From: an uncultured Eubacteriales bacterium
GTDB taxonomy: Bacteria; Bacillota; Clostridia; Oscillospirales; Oscillospiraceae
Direction: 5' to 3'
NCBI GenBank assembly: GCA_900553805.1
Contig: USEU01000005.1
Location: 1 to 50,581 of the forward strand
Length of the DNA stretch: 50,581 nucleotides
Shown here: piece by piece, positions 44,392 to 50,581 of the stretch
Numbering within the stretch: the first letter of the stretch is position 1
Layout of the letters: every line of letters starts with the position of its first letter
Position numbers and translations under genes: made by a program
Notes under the pieces: generated by a model
What the model was told of the DNA's origin: nothing
Database searches by the model: none
The model's input: the letters and a program-made list of their open reading frames with translations, nothing else

Positions 44392-45110
44392 TTCATTTCC
44401 TCCAGCAGCATTTCCGCGATTTTCAGATCCATGGGCGTGGTGACCTTCAGGTTCCGCTCGTCCCCCTCCACGATCTTTACGGCCATGCCCAGCCGCTCCA
44501 CCGCGGAGCAGTCGTCGGTGACGGCGGCAGCATCCTCCGCCGCCTTTTTCAGCGCTCCCCGCAGCAGGTCAAAATCGAACACCTGGGGGGTCTGCACCGC
44601 CTGTAAGGACGCCCGGTCCGGCGTGTCCGTCACCAGGCCGCCGCGCACCACCTTGATGGTGTCCTTCACCGGCACGGCGGGAGCGGCAGCGCCGTAGCTG
44701 TTGGCAGCCCGGACGGTGCGGTCGATCACCGCGTCGGTGATCAGCGGCCTTGCCCCGTCGTGGACGGCAGCCAGCTCCAGCCCCTTGGGCAGGGCGTTCA
44801 GCCCCAGGGCCACGGATTCCTGCCTGCTCTGCCCGCCGGCCACCACCATGCGCACCTTGTCCATCTGCGCGCACAGGGCGGAAATGGGGCGGATCAGGTC
44901 GGGCCGGGTGACGATCACAATATCCGCAATTGCCCCGCACTGCTGGAAAGCCCGGACGGTACGGGCGATCATCGGTTCGCCCCCCAGCGCGGCCATCACC
45001 TTGTCAATGCCCCCCATCCGGGAGGCGGAGCCAGCCGCCACGATCACCGCGCCGCAGCGCTTCAGCGGCAGCGCCCTGCGCCCCAGCCGGGTCAGCTTGG
45101 AAATGTTCAT
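44388..45110 (-). CDS. ispD: 2-C-methyl-D-erythritol 4-phosphate cytidylyltransferase
   Basis: Third enzyme of the MEP pathway; transfers CMP to methylerythritol phosphate. The 240 residues have the nucleotide-binding [19 protein letters not shown], a [18 protein letters not shown] metal/substrate region and a C-terminal [15 protein letters not shown]. An extra 18 basic residues precede the first motif. It lies 3 bases after murD and overlaps ispF by 4 bases, giving a compact operon. Confidence 0.96.
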   Translation of the reverse strand: MNISKLTRLGRRALPLKRCGAVIVAAGSASRMGGIDKVMAALGGEPMIARTVRAFQQCGAIADIVIVTRPDLIRPISALCAQMDKVRMVVAGGQSRQESVALGLNALPKGLELAAVHDGARPLITDAVIDRTVRAANSYGAAAPAVPVKDTIKVVRGGLVTDTPDRASLQAVQTPQVFDFDLLRGALKKAAEDAAAVTDDCSAVERLGMAVKIVEGDERNLKVTTPMDLKIAEMLLEEMK

Positions 45111-45113
45111 GGC

Positions 45114-46475
45114 TTACAGCTCCCTCACGATCTGCTTAAAGCGATCTCCCCGCTCCATAAAATTCTTAAACTGGTCAAAGGACGCGCTGGCAGGGCTCAT
45201 CAGCACAATGTCCCCGCTCCCGGCGGCGGCCGCAGCCGCCCGGACAGCGGAATCAAAGTCGCCGCAGTCGATCAGCTCCGGCGCGCCGGGGGCGTAGTCC
45301 TGGCAATTTTCCACGCTGGCGCGAATCTTCCCGGCGGTGGCCCCGCACAGGAATACCTTGCATACATGGGCGCAGATTTCTGGCCCCAGTACGTCATAGG
45401 GAATGTGCTTGTCATAGCCGCCCGCGATCAGGATCACCTTCTGGCGGAAGCTGCGCAGCCCCGCGATGGTGCGGCTGGGGGAGGAAGCGATGGAGTCATT
45501 GTAGAATTTCACGCCGTCCTTCACCCGCACCAGCTCAATGCGGTGCTCCACACCACCGAAGTTTTTCGCCACCCGGCGGATGGCCTCGTCGTCTGCCAGG
45601 CCGTCCACGGCAGCCATGGCGGCCATGTAGTTTTCAATGTTATGGACGCCGGGCAGCAGGATCTCATGGACGTTCAGCACCCGCTCTCCCCGGCGATAGA
45701 TCCAGTCGCCGTCCTGCCACACGCAGTTGGTAGGGGCCTGGCGGGAGAAGAAATGGGTCTGCCCCGCGCCCCGGAAGGCGGCGGTGATGGCGTTGTCCGC
45801 ATTGAGCACCAGCAGGTCTGACGGTTCCTGGAAGCGGAAGATGTTTTTCTTCGCCTCCACATATTCCTCCATATCCCTATGCACGTCCAGATGGTTGGGG
45901 GCCAGGTTCGTGACCACCGCACGCTGGGGGCTGTGGGTCATATCCATCAGCTGGAAAGAACTCAGCTCCACCACGGCGTAGTCCTCCGGCTCCATCCGGC
46001 GGCACAGGGGCAGCAGGGGCGTGCCGATATTGCCCCCCAGCCAGACCCGCTTCCCCGCCGCCTTGAGCATTTCAGAGATCAGGGTGGTGGTGGTGGTTTT
46101 TCCGTCCGACCCGGTGACGCCGATGAGATGGCAGGGCGCGACCCGGAAGAATACGTCCATCTCCGAGGTGATCTGCGCCCCCCGCTCCCGCAGGCGGCAG
46201 ATGGCCGGATTGCCCGGATGCATGCCGGGGGTGCGAAACACCACGTCCGCCGACACATCGTCTAAGTAATGCTCCCCCAGGCAGAGCTTGCAGCCGGCAC
46301 GCTCCAGCGCCAGTACCTCCGCGTCCAGCTTCTCCCGGGGCGTTTTGTCGCAGCCGGTGACGTCGCAGCCGAATTCCAGCAGCAGCCGCACCAAGGGCCG
46401 GTTGCTGACGCCCAGGCCCAGGACGGCAATTTTCTTCCCCCGCAGGGCCTCAAAATACGCTTCAAACGCATCCAT
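45114..46475 (-). CDS. murD: UDP-N-acetylmuramoyl-L-alanine--D-glutamate ligase
   Basis: Adds D-Glu to UDP-MurNAc-L-Ala in the cytoplasm. The 453 residues contain GKKIAVLGLGVSNRPLVRLL, the ATP loop VTGSDGKTTTTTLISEML, ELSSFQLMDMTHSPQ, NLAPNHLDVHRDMEEY and NDSIASSPSRTIAGL, all Mur ligase landmarks. I use start 46475 because GAGGCG lies 9 bases upstream. The palindromic element of family B ends 22 bases before the start codon, inside the leader. Length is normal (about 450). Confidence 0.96.
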   Translation of the reverse strand: MDAFEAYFEALRGKKIAVLGLGVSNRPLVRLLLEFGCDVTGCDKTPREKLDAEVLALERAGCKLCLGEHYLDDVSADVVFRTPGMHPGNPAICRLRERGAQITSEMDVFFRVAPCHLIGVTGSDGKTTTTTLISEMLKAAGKRVWLGGNIGTPLLPLCRRMEPEDYAVVELSSFQLMDMTHSPQRAVVTNLAPNHLDVHRDMEEYVEAKKNIFRFQEPSDLLVLNADNAITAAFRGAGQTHFFSRQAPTNCVWQDGDWIYRRGERVLNVHEILLPGVHNIENYMAAMAAVDGLADDEAIRRVAKNFGGVEHRIELVRVKDGVKFYNDSIASSPSRTIAGLRSFRQKVILIAGGYDKHIPYDVLGPEICAHVCKVFLCGATAGKIRASVENCQDYAPGAPELIDCGDFDSAVRAAAAAAGSGDIVLMSPASASFDQFKNFMERGDRFKQIVREL

Positions 46476-46497
46476 ATGATCATCGCCTCTCAAATAA

Positions 46498-46658
46498 GGA
46501 AGCTCTGATTCAATCGGCAAGAGCTGACAGCGAGAGATTTTTCGACCAATCGAGGTATCGAAAGCGGCGGAATACTGTATGTATTTCCCGTTTTCGGTAC
46601 CGAAGAGTGGGCGAAAAAGGTCCGCTACTCAGCCGCAGATGATTTATTCAGAGGTTCC
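46498..46658. repeat. 161-bp palindromic element, family B, copy 2
   Basis: Nearly identical to 41170-41330. The first about 110 bases are identical and all six differences lie in the last 50. The inverted terminal repeats are GGAAGCTCTGATTCAATC and GGAACCTCTGAATAAATC. Flanking tetramers are ATAA and ATAG, an imperfect duplication. It occupies most of the murD 5' leader: the murD promoter -10 ends 16 bases from its outer edge and the murD start codon is 22 bases from its inner edge. Confidence 0.88.
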
Positions 46659-46674
46659 ATAGTTCCATGGTGCA

Positions 46675-46703
46675 AGTATACCCTTTTCCAAAAGATTTTG
46701 CAA
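46675..46703 (-). promoter_or_regulatory. murD-ispD-ispF promoter
   Basis: On the minus strand, TTGCAA (46703-46698) and TATACT (46680-46675) are separated by 17 bp. The transcript would start near 46668 and include the entire family B element. Confidence 0.75.
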
Positions 46704-46709
46704 GGGGAT

Positions 46710-46738
46710 TTGACAATTCGCCCGCTTTGGGTTAGAAT
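46710..46738 (+). promoter_or_regulatory. rnpB promoter
   Basis: TTGACA (46710-46715) and TAGAAT (46733-46738) are separated by 17 bp. It is back to back with the murD promoter: only six bases separate the two -35 hexamers. Confidence 0.88.
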
Positions 46739-46746
46739 AATCCCGC

Positions 46747-47087
46747 AGCGCAGGCTGGACAGCCGCGGATGGGAACCGAAAGGACCCAGATGAGGAAAGT
46801 CCGGGCTCCACAGGGCAGGGATAACGGGTAACGCCCGCCGAGGGCAACCTCAGGACAAGTGCAACAGAGAGATACCGCCCCGCAAGGGGTAAGGGTGAAA
46901 AGGTGCGGTAAGAGCGCACCCGGCCCATGGCAACATGGGTTTTACGATGTAAACTCTATCCCGGAGCAACGCCGTGGAGGGACAACAGGTCGGCCCGACC
47001 GTCCCAAGGAGGCGGCTTGACCCTGCGGGCAACCGCAGGGCTAGATAGATGGCTGTCAAAACAGAACCCGGCTTATAGGCCCGCACT
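46747..47087 (+). ncRNA. rnpB: RNase P RNA (bacterial class A)
   Basis: Catalytic RNA that processes tRNA 5' ends. Conserved landmarks are present in order: GATGAGGAAAGTCCGGGCTC (46791 onward), the P15-like purine-rich middle, GGCAACCGCAGGGC-type hairpins, and the 3' ACAGAACCCGGCTTATAGGC signature near 47060-47080. The 5' AGCGCAGGC pairs imperfectly with GCCCGCACT at the 3' end to form helix P1; ends are set by this pairing and by the promoter and terminator. The length of about 340 bases fits class A. Confidence 0.95.
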
Positions 47088-47089
47088 CG

Positions 47090-47137
47090 CCAACGCAGAC
47101 CCGCCGCGTGACGCGGCGGGTCTGCGTTGGTATTTTG
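47090..47137 (+). terminator. rnpB terminator
   Basis: An 18-bp perfect stem (CCAACGCAGACCCGCCGC at 47090-47107 and its complement at 47113-47130) is followed by TATTTT. Confidence 0.92.
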
Positions 47138-47220
47138 CCCTCAGACAGCACGTTTTTTTGGAATAAATCCTCCAAAGCTGGCAAACAATACCTGTGGAAA
47201 AAACTTTTGGAGGGATAAAC

Positions 47221-48387
47221 ATGAAACACATCCTGTGCCCCGCCTTTGGCTTTCTGCTGGCGGCGGGGCTTACCCTGTCCGCCTCGGCGGCGGAAATTGA
47301 CAGCCAGGACGTCTACTGCTTCGGCGCGGAGCAGTTTTCCCCCGGTGAGACGGAGCTGGCCGGCATCTGCCTGACCCAGCTGCCGGAGAAGAGCCAGGGG
47401 CTGCTGATGCTGGGTGAGCGCCTGCTTCGCCCCGGCGATGTGCTGACGGCCCAGCAGGTGGGGGAAATGACCTTCGTCTCCGGCTCCGTCCAGCAGGATT
47501 CCACTGCCACCATCTCCTATCTGCCGGTGTTTGCCAACGGTCTGGCCGGGGAAGCGACCATGACCCTGTCCATCCGGGGCCGGGAGAACAAGGCCCCGAT
47601 CGCCGAGGACTGCGCCTTTGAGACCTACAAAAATCTGGAGGTCACCGGCACCCTGAAGGTCCGCGATCCGGAGGGCCAGGAGATGCAGTTCGCCCTGACC
47701 CGCCCGCCCAAGCGGGGCACCATTGAGATCAGCCCCGACGGGCGCTTCACCTATACGCCCAAGAAGAATAAGGTGGGCGTGGACTCCTTTACCTTCACCG
47801 CCACCGACCCCGCCGGGAAAACCTCCCGGGAGGCCACCGTCACCGTAAGCATCCTGAAGCCCACGGACGCCGGGCAGTATACGGACACCGCCGGGAAGAG
47901 CTGCCGCTTCAGCGCGGAGTGGATGAAGAACTCCGGCATCTTTGTGGGTGAAAACGTCGGCGGAAGTCCCTGCTTCTCCCCGGAACGGCAGGTCACCAGA
48001 GGCGAATTTGTGACCATGCTGGTGAAGGCGCTGAACCTGCCCACGGATGAAGCCGTCACCGAAACCGGCTATCCCGACGTGCCCCAGTGGCTCAGGCCCT
48101 ATCTGGCCGCCGCCATCCGCTCCGGCCTGACAGCCCGGCTGGAGGCCGCCGACAGCTTTGGCCCCGACCAGCCGGTGAGCGCCGAGGAGGCCGCCGCCAT
48201 GCTGTGCAGCGCCCTGGGCCTGCAATGCCAGCAGCAGCCTGCCCTCTCCGCTCAGGAGGAGGAAGCCGCCGCCACCTATCAGGAGATCGCCGCCCAGAAC
48301 GGCTTCCTGTTCCCCTCCGCCGCCCTGACCCGCGCGGACGCCGCTGAGCTTCTTTATCAGGCCAGCCGGTATCCCACCGGCGTATAA
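47221..48387 (+). CDS. Secreted Ig-like domain protein with C-terminal SLH-type repeats
   Basis: 388 residues with a Sec signal peptide (cleavage near ASAAE). Residues about 115-215 contain a cadherin/Big-type Ig domain (LKVRDPEGQEMQFALTRPPK, FTYTPKKNKVGVDSFTFTAT). Residues about 225-385 resemble two to three S-layer homology repeats that bind cell-wall polymers: GIFVGENVG...FSPERQVTRGEFVTMLVKAL, YPDVPQWLRPYLAAAIRSGL and FGPDQPVSAEEAAAMLCSAL. It is therefore probably a non-covalently wall-attached surface protein. The start follows GGAGGG. It follows rnpB with its own terminator; no clear promoter was identified. Confidence 0.85.
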   Translation: MKHILCPAFGFLLAAGLTLSASAAEIDSQDVYCFGAEQFSPGETELAGICLTQLPEKSQGLLMLGERLLRPGDVLTAQQVGEMTFVSGSVQQDSTATISYLPVFANGLAGEATMTLSIRGRENKAPIAEDCAFETYKNLEVTGTLKVRDPEGQEMQFALTRPPKRGTIEISPDGRFTYTPKKNKVGVDSFTFTATDPAGKTSREATVTVSILKPTDAGQYTDTAGKSCRFSAEWMKNSGIFVGENVGGSPCFSPERQVTRGEFVTMLVKALNLPTDEAVTETGYPDVPQWLRPYLAAAIRSGLTARLEAADSFGPDQPVSAEEAAAMLCSALGLQCQQQPALSAQEEEAAATYQEIAAQNGFLFPSAALTRADAAELLYQASRYPTGV

Positions 48388-48390
48388 CCA

Positions 48391-48421
48391 AAATTGCCGC
48401 CCGGACCGGGCGGCAATTTTG
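48391..48421. terminator. Bidirectional terminator after the SLH protein gene
   Basis: A perfect stem, AAATTGCCGCCCG and CGGGCGGCAATTT around GACC, ends with TTTTG on plus and TTTTG on minus. It separates the plus-strand SLH gene from the minus-strand operon starting beyond 48477. Confidence 0.88.
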
Positions 48422-48476
48422 TACAAGGAAGACTTCACGGAGGATTCAAAGCAGTCCGTGAAACCGTGGTGCTGTC

Positions 48477-49226
48477 TTATAGCATTTTCACTCTGGGGCG
48501 GTACTTTTCCAGGGCAGCGGCATTCTTTTCGTCGCCGCCGGGCGCGTTGGCGCTGGCCCAGACCGGGGGTGTGACGCCCATATCCAGGCAGGCCTGGACG
48601 GCGGCGATCTCCAGCAGATGCGCGATGTAGAAATCAACGATGTTGGAGCGGGGGGCGATGGGGGTATCCATGCCGGGCACCAGCACCTGGGCGTCGCCCA
48701 CGGGGTTGAAGTCGTTGATGCACACATCGGCGAAATCAAACAGATTCTTCTTGCTGGGATGGCGGATGAAGTGGTCCGCAGGGATCTGCTCCTGCCAGTA
48801 GGAGCTGGACACGGCGATGATCTTCGCCCCGGCCCGCTTTGCCTCCATGGCGGCGTCGATGGTGGCGGGGTTGATGCCGATGTTGTGGAAGATGATCACC
48901 ACATCGTCCTTTTTCAGCTCATAATACTTCACGATGGCAGCGCCGTAATTCACGGTGCGCTCCAGCTCCAGATATTTCAGCGCCTGATTGAACACGGAAA
49001 GGCCTGTCTCCATCAGCGGATTGATGCAGGACAGTCCGCCGGCGCGGAAGAACATCTCTCCCACAGGCAGCGTGGTGTGTCCGCCGCCGCCGTAGACGTG
49101 AATGAGGCGGTCCTCGGAAATGGCCTGCGCCATCATCCGGCCGGCCTTTTCGATGTTCTCTCCCTGGGTGGCATTGATCTGCTCCAGGTTGTCGATGATG
49201 CTCTGGTAAAAGCCGTAATCCTTCAT
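48477..49226 (-). CDS. SIS-domain sugar-phosphate-binding protein (UPF0309-like)
   Basis: 249 residues. The sugar isomerase (SIS) fold is indicated by HVYGGGGHTTLPVGEMFFRAGGL, VVIIFHNIGINPATIDAAMEAKRAGAKIIAVSS and the C-terminal NIVDFYIAHLLEIAAVQACL. The overall pattern resembles UPF0309-type SIS proteins, which probably act on amino-sugar or ketose phosphates. The exact substrate is unknown. It lies 1 base after the TIM-barrel gene and is last in a three-gene operon with a Gfo/Idh oxidoreductase, suggesting joint sugar processing. Confidence 0.82.
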   Translation of the reverse strand: MKDYGFYQSIIDNLEQINATQGENIEKAGRMMAQAISEDRLIHVYGGGGHTTLPVGEMFFRAGGLSCINPLMETGLSVFNQALKYLELERTVNYGAAIVKYYELKKDDVVIIFHNIGINPATIDAAMEAKRAGAKIIAVSSSYWQEQIPADHFIRHPSKKNLFDFADVCINDFNPVGDAQVLVPGMDTPIAPRSNIVDFYIAHLLEIAAVQACLDMGVTPPVWASANAPGGDEKNAAALEKYRPRVKML

Positions 49227-49227
49227 C

Positions 49228-50256
49228 TTAATCCTCCCGCTTCAGCACGCGCTTGTAGTTTTCGCCGATGCGGTCCCACAGCGCCAGGGCATCCCTCGAT
49301 GCCAGGTTGGTGCCGTAGCCGCCGCGATAGGTCCACGCGGCGATCCTGTCCACGCCCATGCTCTCGTACAGGTCAACCACCCGGTCGATCTCGTCAAAAT
49401 CCTCCGGCTGCTCATAGTAGCCCATGATCCAGCGCTCGCACTGCTTGCCGTACTTGCGGGCGATGTCCACGGTGCGCTTGGTGATATCCGTGAAAACGCT
49501 CTTGGGCTGGCCCCAGCCGATGATGGTGGAGGAGAACACGTCGAAATACGGGCAGGCCGCCACCATTTCCCATCGGTCATAGCCCCGCAGCTCCGTCACG
49601 TAGTAGGTGTCCAGTGTGGCGTGAACACAGCAGGTGATCTCCAGGTTGGGATTTACCTCCTTGATGCGGCGGGACACATCCGACAGGGTGAACAGCGCCT
49701 CTCTCCAGCGGAAGCTTCTGACATCGTCGTTGGCGATCCGGGGCATCTCATAGCCGTAATAATCCTTGAACTTTCTCATGCACTCGTTGCAGCGGCAGGT
49801 CCAGTCGTGGCCGCCGCCGTTGATCAGGCCCTCGGGCAGCGCGTAGTGGGGCTCGTCCCAGAAGAAGCCGTCCACCTCGGTCTCCCGGGCCAGCTTCAGG
49901 CAGATGCCGTTGAAATAGTCCCGGAAGGACTGGGAATTGAAGCATGCCGCATTCAGCTTTTCGCCGGTGTACGCGGAGACCTGGCGGTGCTCCGTGTTGT
50001 TTTGCAGGAACAGGGATATCTGCTCGCCGCCGAAGTACTTGCCGATGCCCCAGGTATCCGCCAGAACGCGCAGGCCCATTTCATGCGCCTTTTTCACGAT
50101 GGGGTTGATATTGGGGAACCAGAAGTCCATATCAAATTCGGTGATGGCGAGGATCACGGTATCGCAGCCGTGCTCCAGCATCTCCTGAAAATCCCGCTCC
50201 GCGTGCTCGACGTAATTGAGGCCGTAGTAGCTGATGCCAGTATGTTTGATTGCCAT
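49228..50256 (-). CDS. Putative glycosidase-like TIM-barrel protein, unknown substrate
   Basis: 342 residues, cytoplasmic (no signal peptide). The start ISYYGLNYVEHAERDFQEML and repeated beta-alpha units suggest a TIM barrel. A candidate active-site segment is VDGFFWDEPHYA (W133, D134, E135), followed by a Cys cluster CRCNECMRKF (C154, C156, C159) as in several glycosidase-like barrels. The second half contains CVHATLDTYYVTELRGYDRWE and ERWIMGYYEQPEDFDEI. No assigned glycoside hydrolase family was recognised. It lies between the SIS and Gfo/Idh genes, so it probably cleaves or rearranges a sugar intermediate; this is inference. Confidence 0.75.
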   Translation of the reverse strand: MAIKHTGISYYGLNYVEHAERDFQEMLEHGCDTVILAITEFDMDFWFPNINPIVKKAHEMGLRVLADTWGIGKYFGGEQISLFLQNNTEHRQVSAYTGEKLNAACFNSQSFRDYFNGICLKLARETEVDGFFWDEPHYALPEGLINGGGHDWTCRCNECMRKFKDYYGYEMPRIANDDVRSFRWREALFTLSDVSRRIKEVNPNLEITCCVHATLDTYYVTELRGYDRWEMVAACPYFDVFSSTIIGWGQPKSVFTDITKRTVDIARKYGKQCERWIMGYYEQPEDFDEIDRVVDLYESMGVDRIAAWTYRGGYGTNLASRDALALWDRIGENYKRVLKRED

Positions 50257-50274
50257 ATTTTCTCTCCTTACTTC

Positions 50275-50581
50275 TTAAATGTTATCCACCTTGACGGCCT
50301 TGCCGGAATAGACGCTCTCGTAGGCGGCGACTACCGCCTGCATGGAATTCATGTGGTATCTCAGCGATTCCAGCTCCTTCTTCTCGCCGCGCACGTACTG
50401 ATAGAAGTCGGTCTCGATGGACGGCCACAGGCCCTGGATCTTATGGGCCTCAAACATGCACTGGTACTCGCCGTTCAGGCCGTTCTGCACATAGGTGTTC
50501 TTATTGTAGATATCGCCCACGATGGTGCCCTTGGTGCCGACGGCGGACATGAACACCTCCACGGTCTTGGGGTACTTGCGC
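50275..50581 (-). CDS. Gfo/Idh/MocA family oxidoreductase, C-terminal part (cut by window end)
   Basis: Only the last about 102 codons are inside the window; the N-terminal Rossmann domain lies beyond 50581. The visible part has the C-terminal domain typical of this NAD(P)-dependent sugar dehydrogenase family: KTVEVFMSAVGTKGTIVGD, ending SLRYHMNSMQAVVAAYESV and YSGKAVKVDNI. The gene is upstream of the TIM-barrel gene by 18 bases and is probably in the same operon. In such operons the oxidoreductase acts on an inositol or sugar ring. The start and the substrate cannot be seen. Confidence 0.85.
   Translation of the reverse strand, partial: RKYPKTVEVFMSAVGTKGTIVGDIYNKNTYVQNGLNGEYQCMFEAHKIQGLWPSIETDFYQYVRGEKKELESLRYHMNSMQAVVAAYESVYSGKAVKVDNI

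Noticed and set aside
48394..48630. Plus-strand frame after the SLH gene
   Set aside because: It starts within a terminator hairpin and lies opposite the SIS gene with no ribosome site.
1..50581. CRISPR array, tRNA genes or prophage
   Set aside because: No regularly spaced direct repeats, no tRNA-like T-loop signature and no phage structural or integrase genes were seen on either strand. Palindromic elements here are dispersed, not arrayed.

Overview
The window looks like a chromosomal segment of a fairly GC-rich, low-oxygen Firmicute, most likely a gut Oscillospirales (Oscillospiraceae-like) bacterium. The support is the gene order (Firmicutes-type S10-spc-alpha ribosomal operon with zinc-type S14 and L36, a Cys4 adenylate kinase and a KOW protein between map and infA), PhoP/PhoR-type control of pst, a BMC-family sugar transporter, an NAD-type malic enzyme, SLH-domain and CXXC/4Fe-4S proteins, and sigma-A promoters with strong AGGAGG ribosome sites. 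The genus is an inference. No phage, integrase, CRISPR array or tRNA was seen.

Layout. (1) 1-6700, plus strand: pstSCAB-phoU-phoP-phoR, a complete phosphate uptake and sensing operon, closed by a strong terminator. Next comes a secreted protein joining a PstS-like domain to a WG-repeat-like region (6867-9158). (2) 9299-15593, plus strand: U32 peptidase-like protein, maf, mreC, mreD and PBP2, i.e. an RNA-modification and cell-elongation operon without mreB. (3) 15594-16048: a convergent, hairpin-packed gap holding a 161-bp palindromic element. (4) 16049-22052, minus strand: typA, and the mglBAC-type sugar ABC operon with a small coiled-coil membrane protein at its end. (5) 22367-24517: malic enzyme (plus) and a Cys-rich secreted protein (minus), sharing a bidirectional terminator. 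(6) 24772-40388, minus strand: the S10-spc-alpha superoperon from rpsJ to rplQ, including secY, adk, map, infA and rpoA, read from a consensus promoter at 40660-40688 through a 270-nt leader. (7) 40840-43663: a ribbon-helix-helix regulator, a 51-residue microprotein, and a redox cassette (chagasin-thioredoxin fusion, CXXC microprotein, 4Fe-4S membrane protein). (8) 43915-46475, minus strand: murD-ispD-ispF. (9) rnpB (RNase P RNA) and an SLH protein. (10) 48477-50581, minus strand: an operon with a SIS-domain protein, a TIM-barrel glycosidase-like protein and a Gfo/Idh/MocA oxidoreductase cut by the window end, probably for use of an unusual sugar.

The most unusual signal is non-coding. Four full palindromic elements, each exactly 161 bp, and one partial copy fall into three sequence families with different terminal inverted repeats. 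They share the same length and a central AATAC-N5-GTATT hairpin tip at identical offsets. Two copies lie about 16 bp downstream of consensus promoters, so they would form a large hairpin in the 5' leaders of murD-ispD-ispF and of the 51-residue microprotein gene. Their ends and 4-bp target duplications suggest non-autonomous insertion elements; one family has IS5-like ends.
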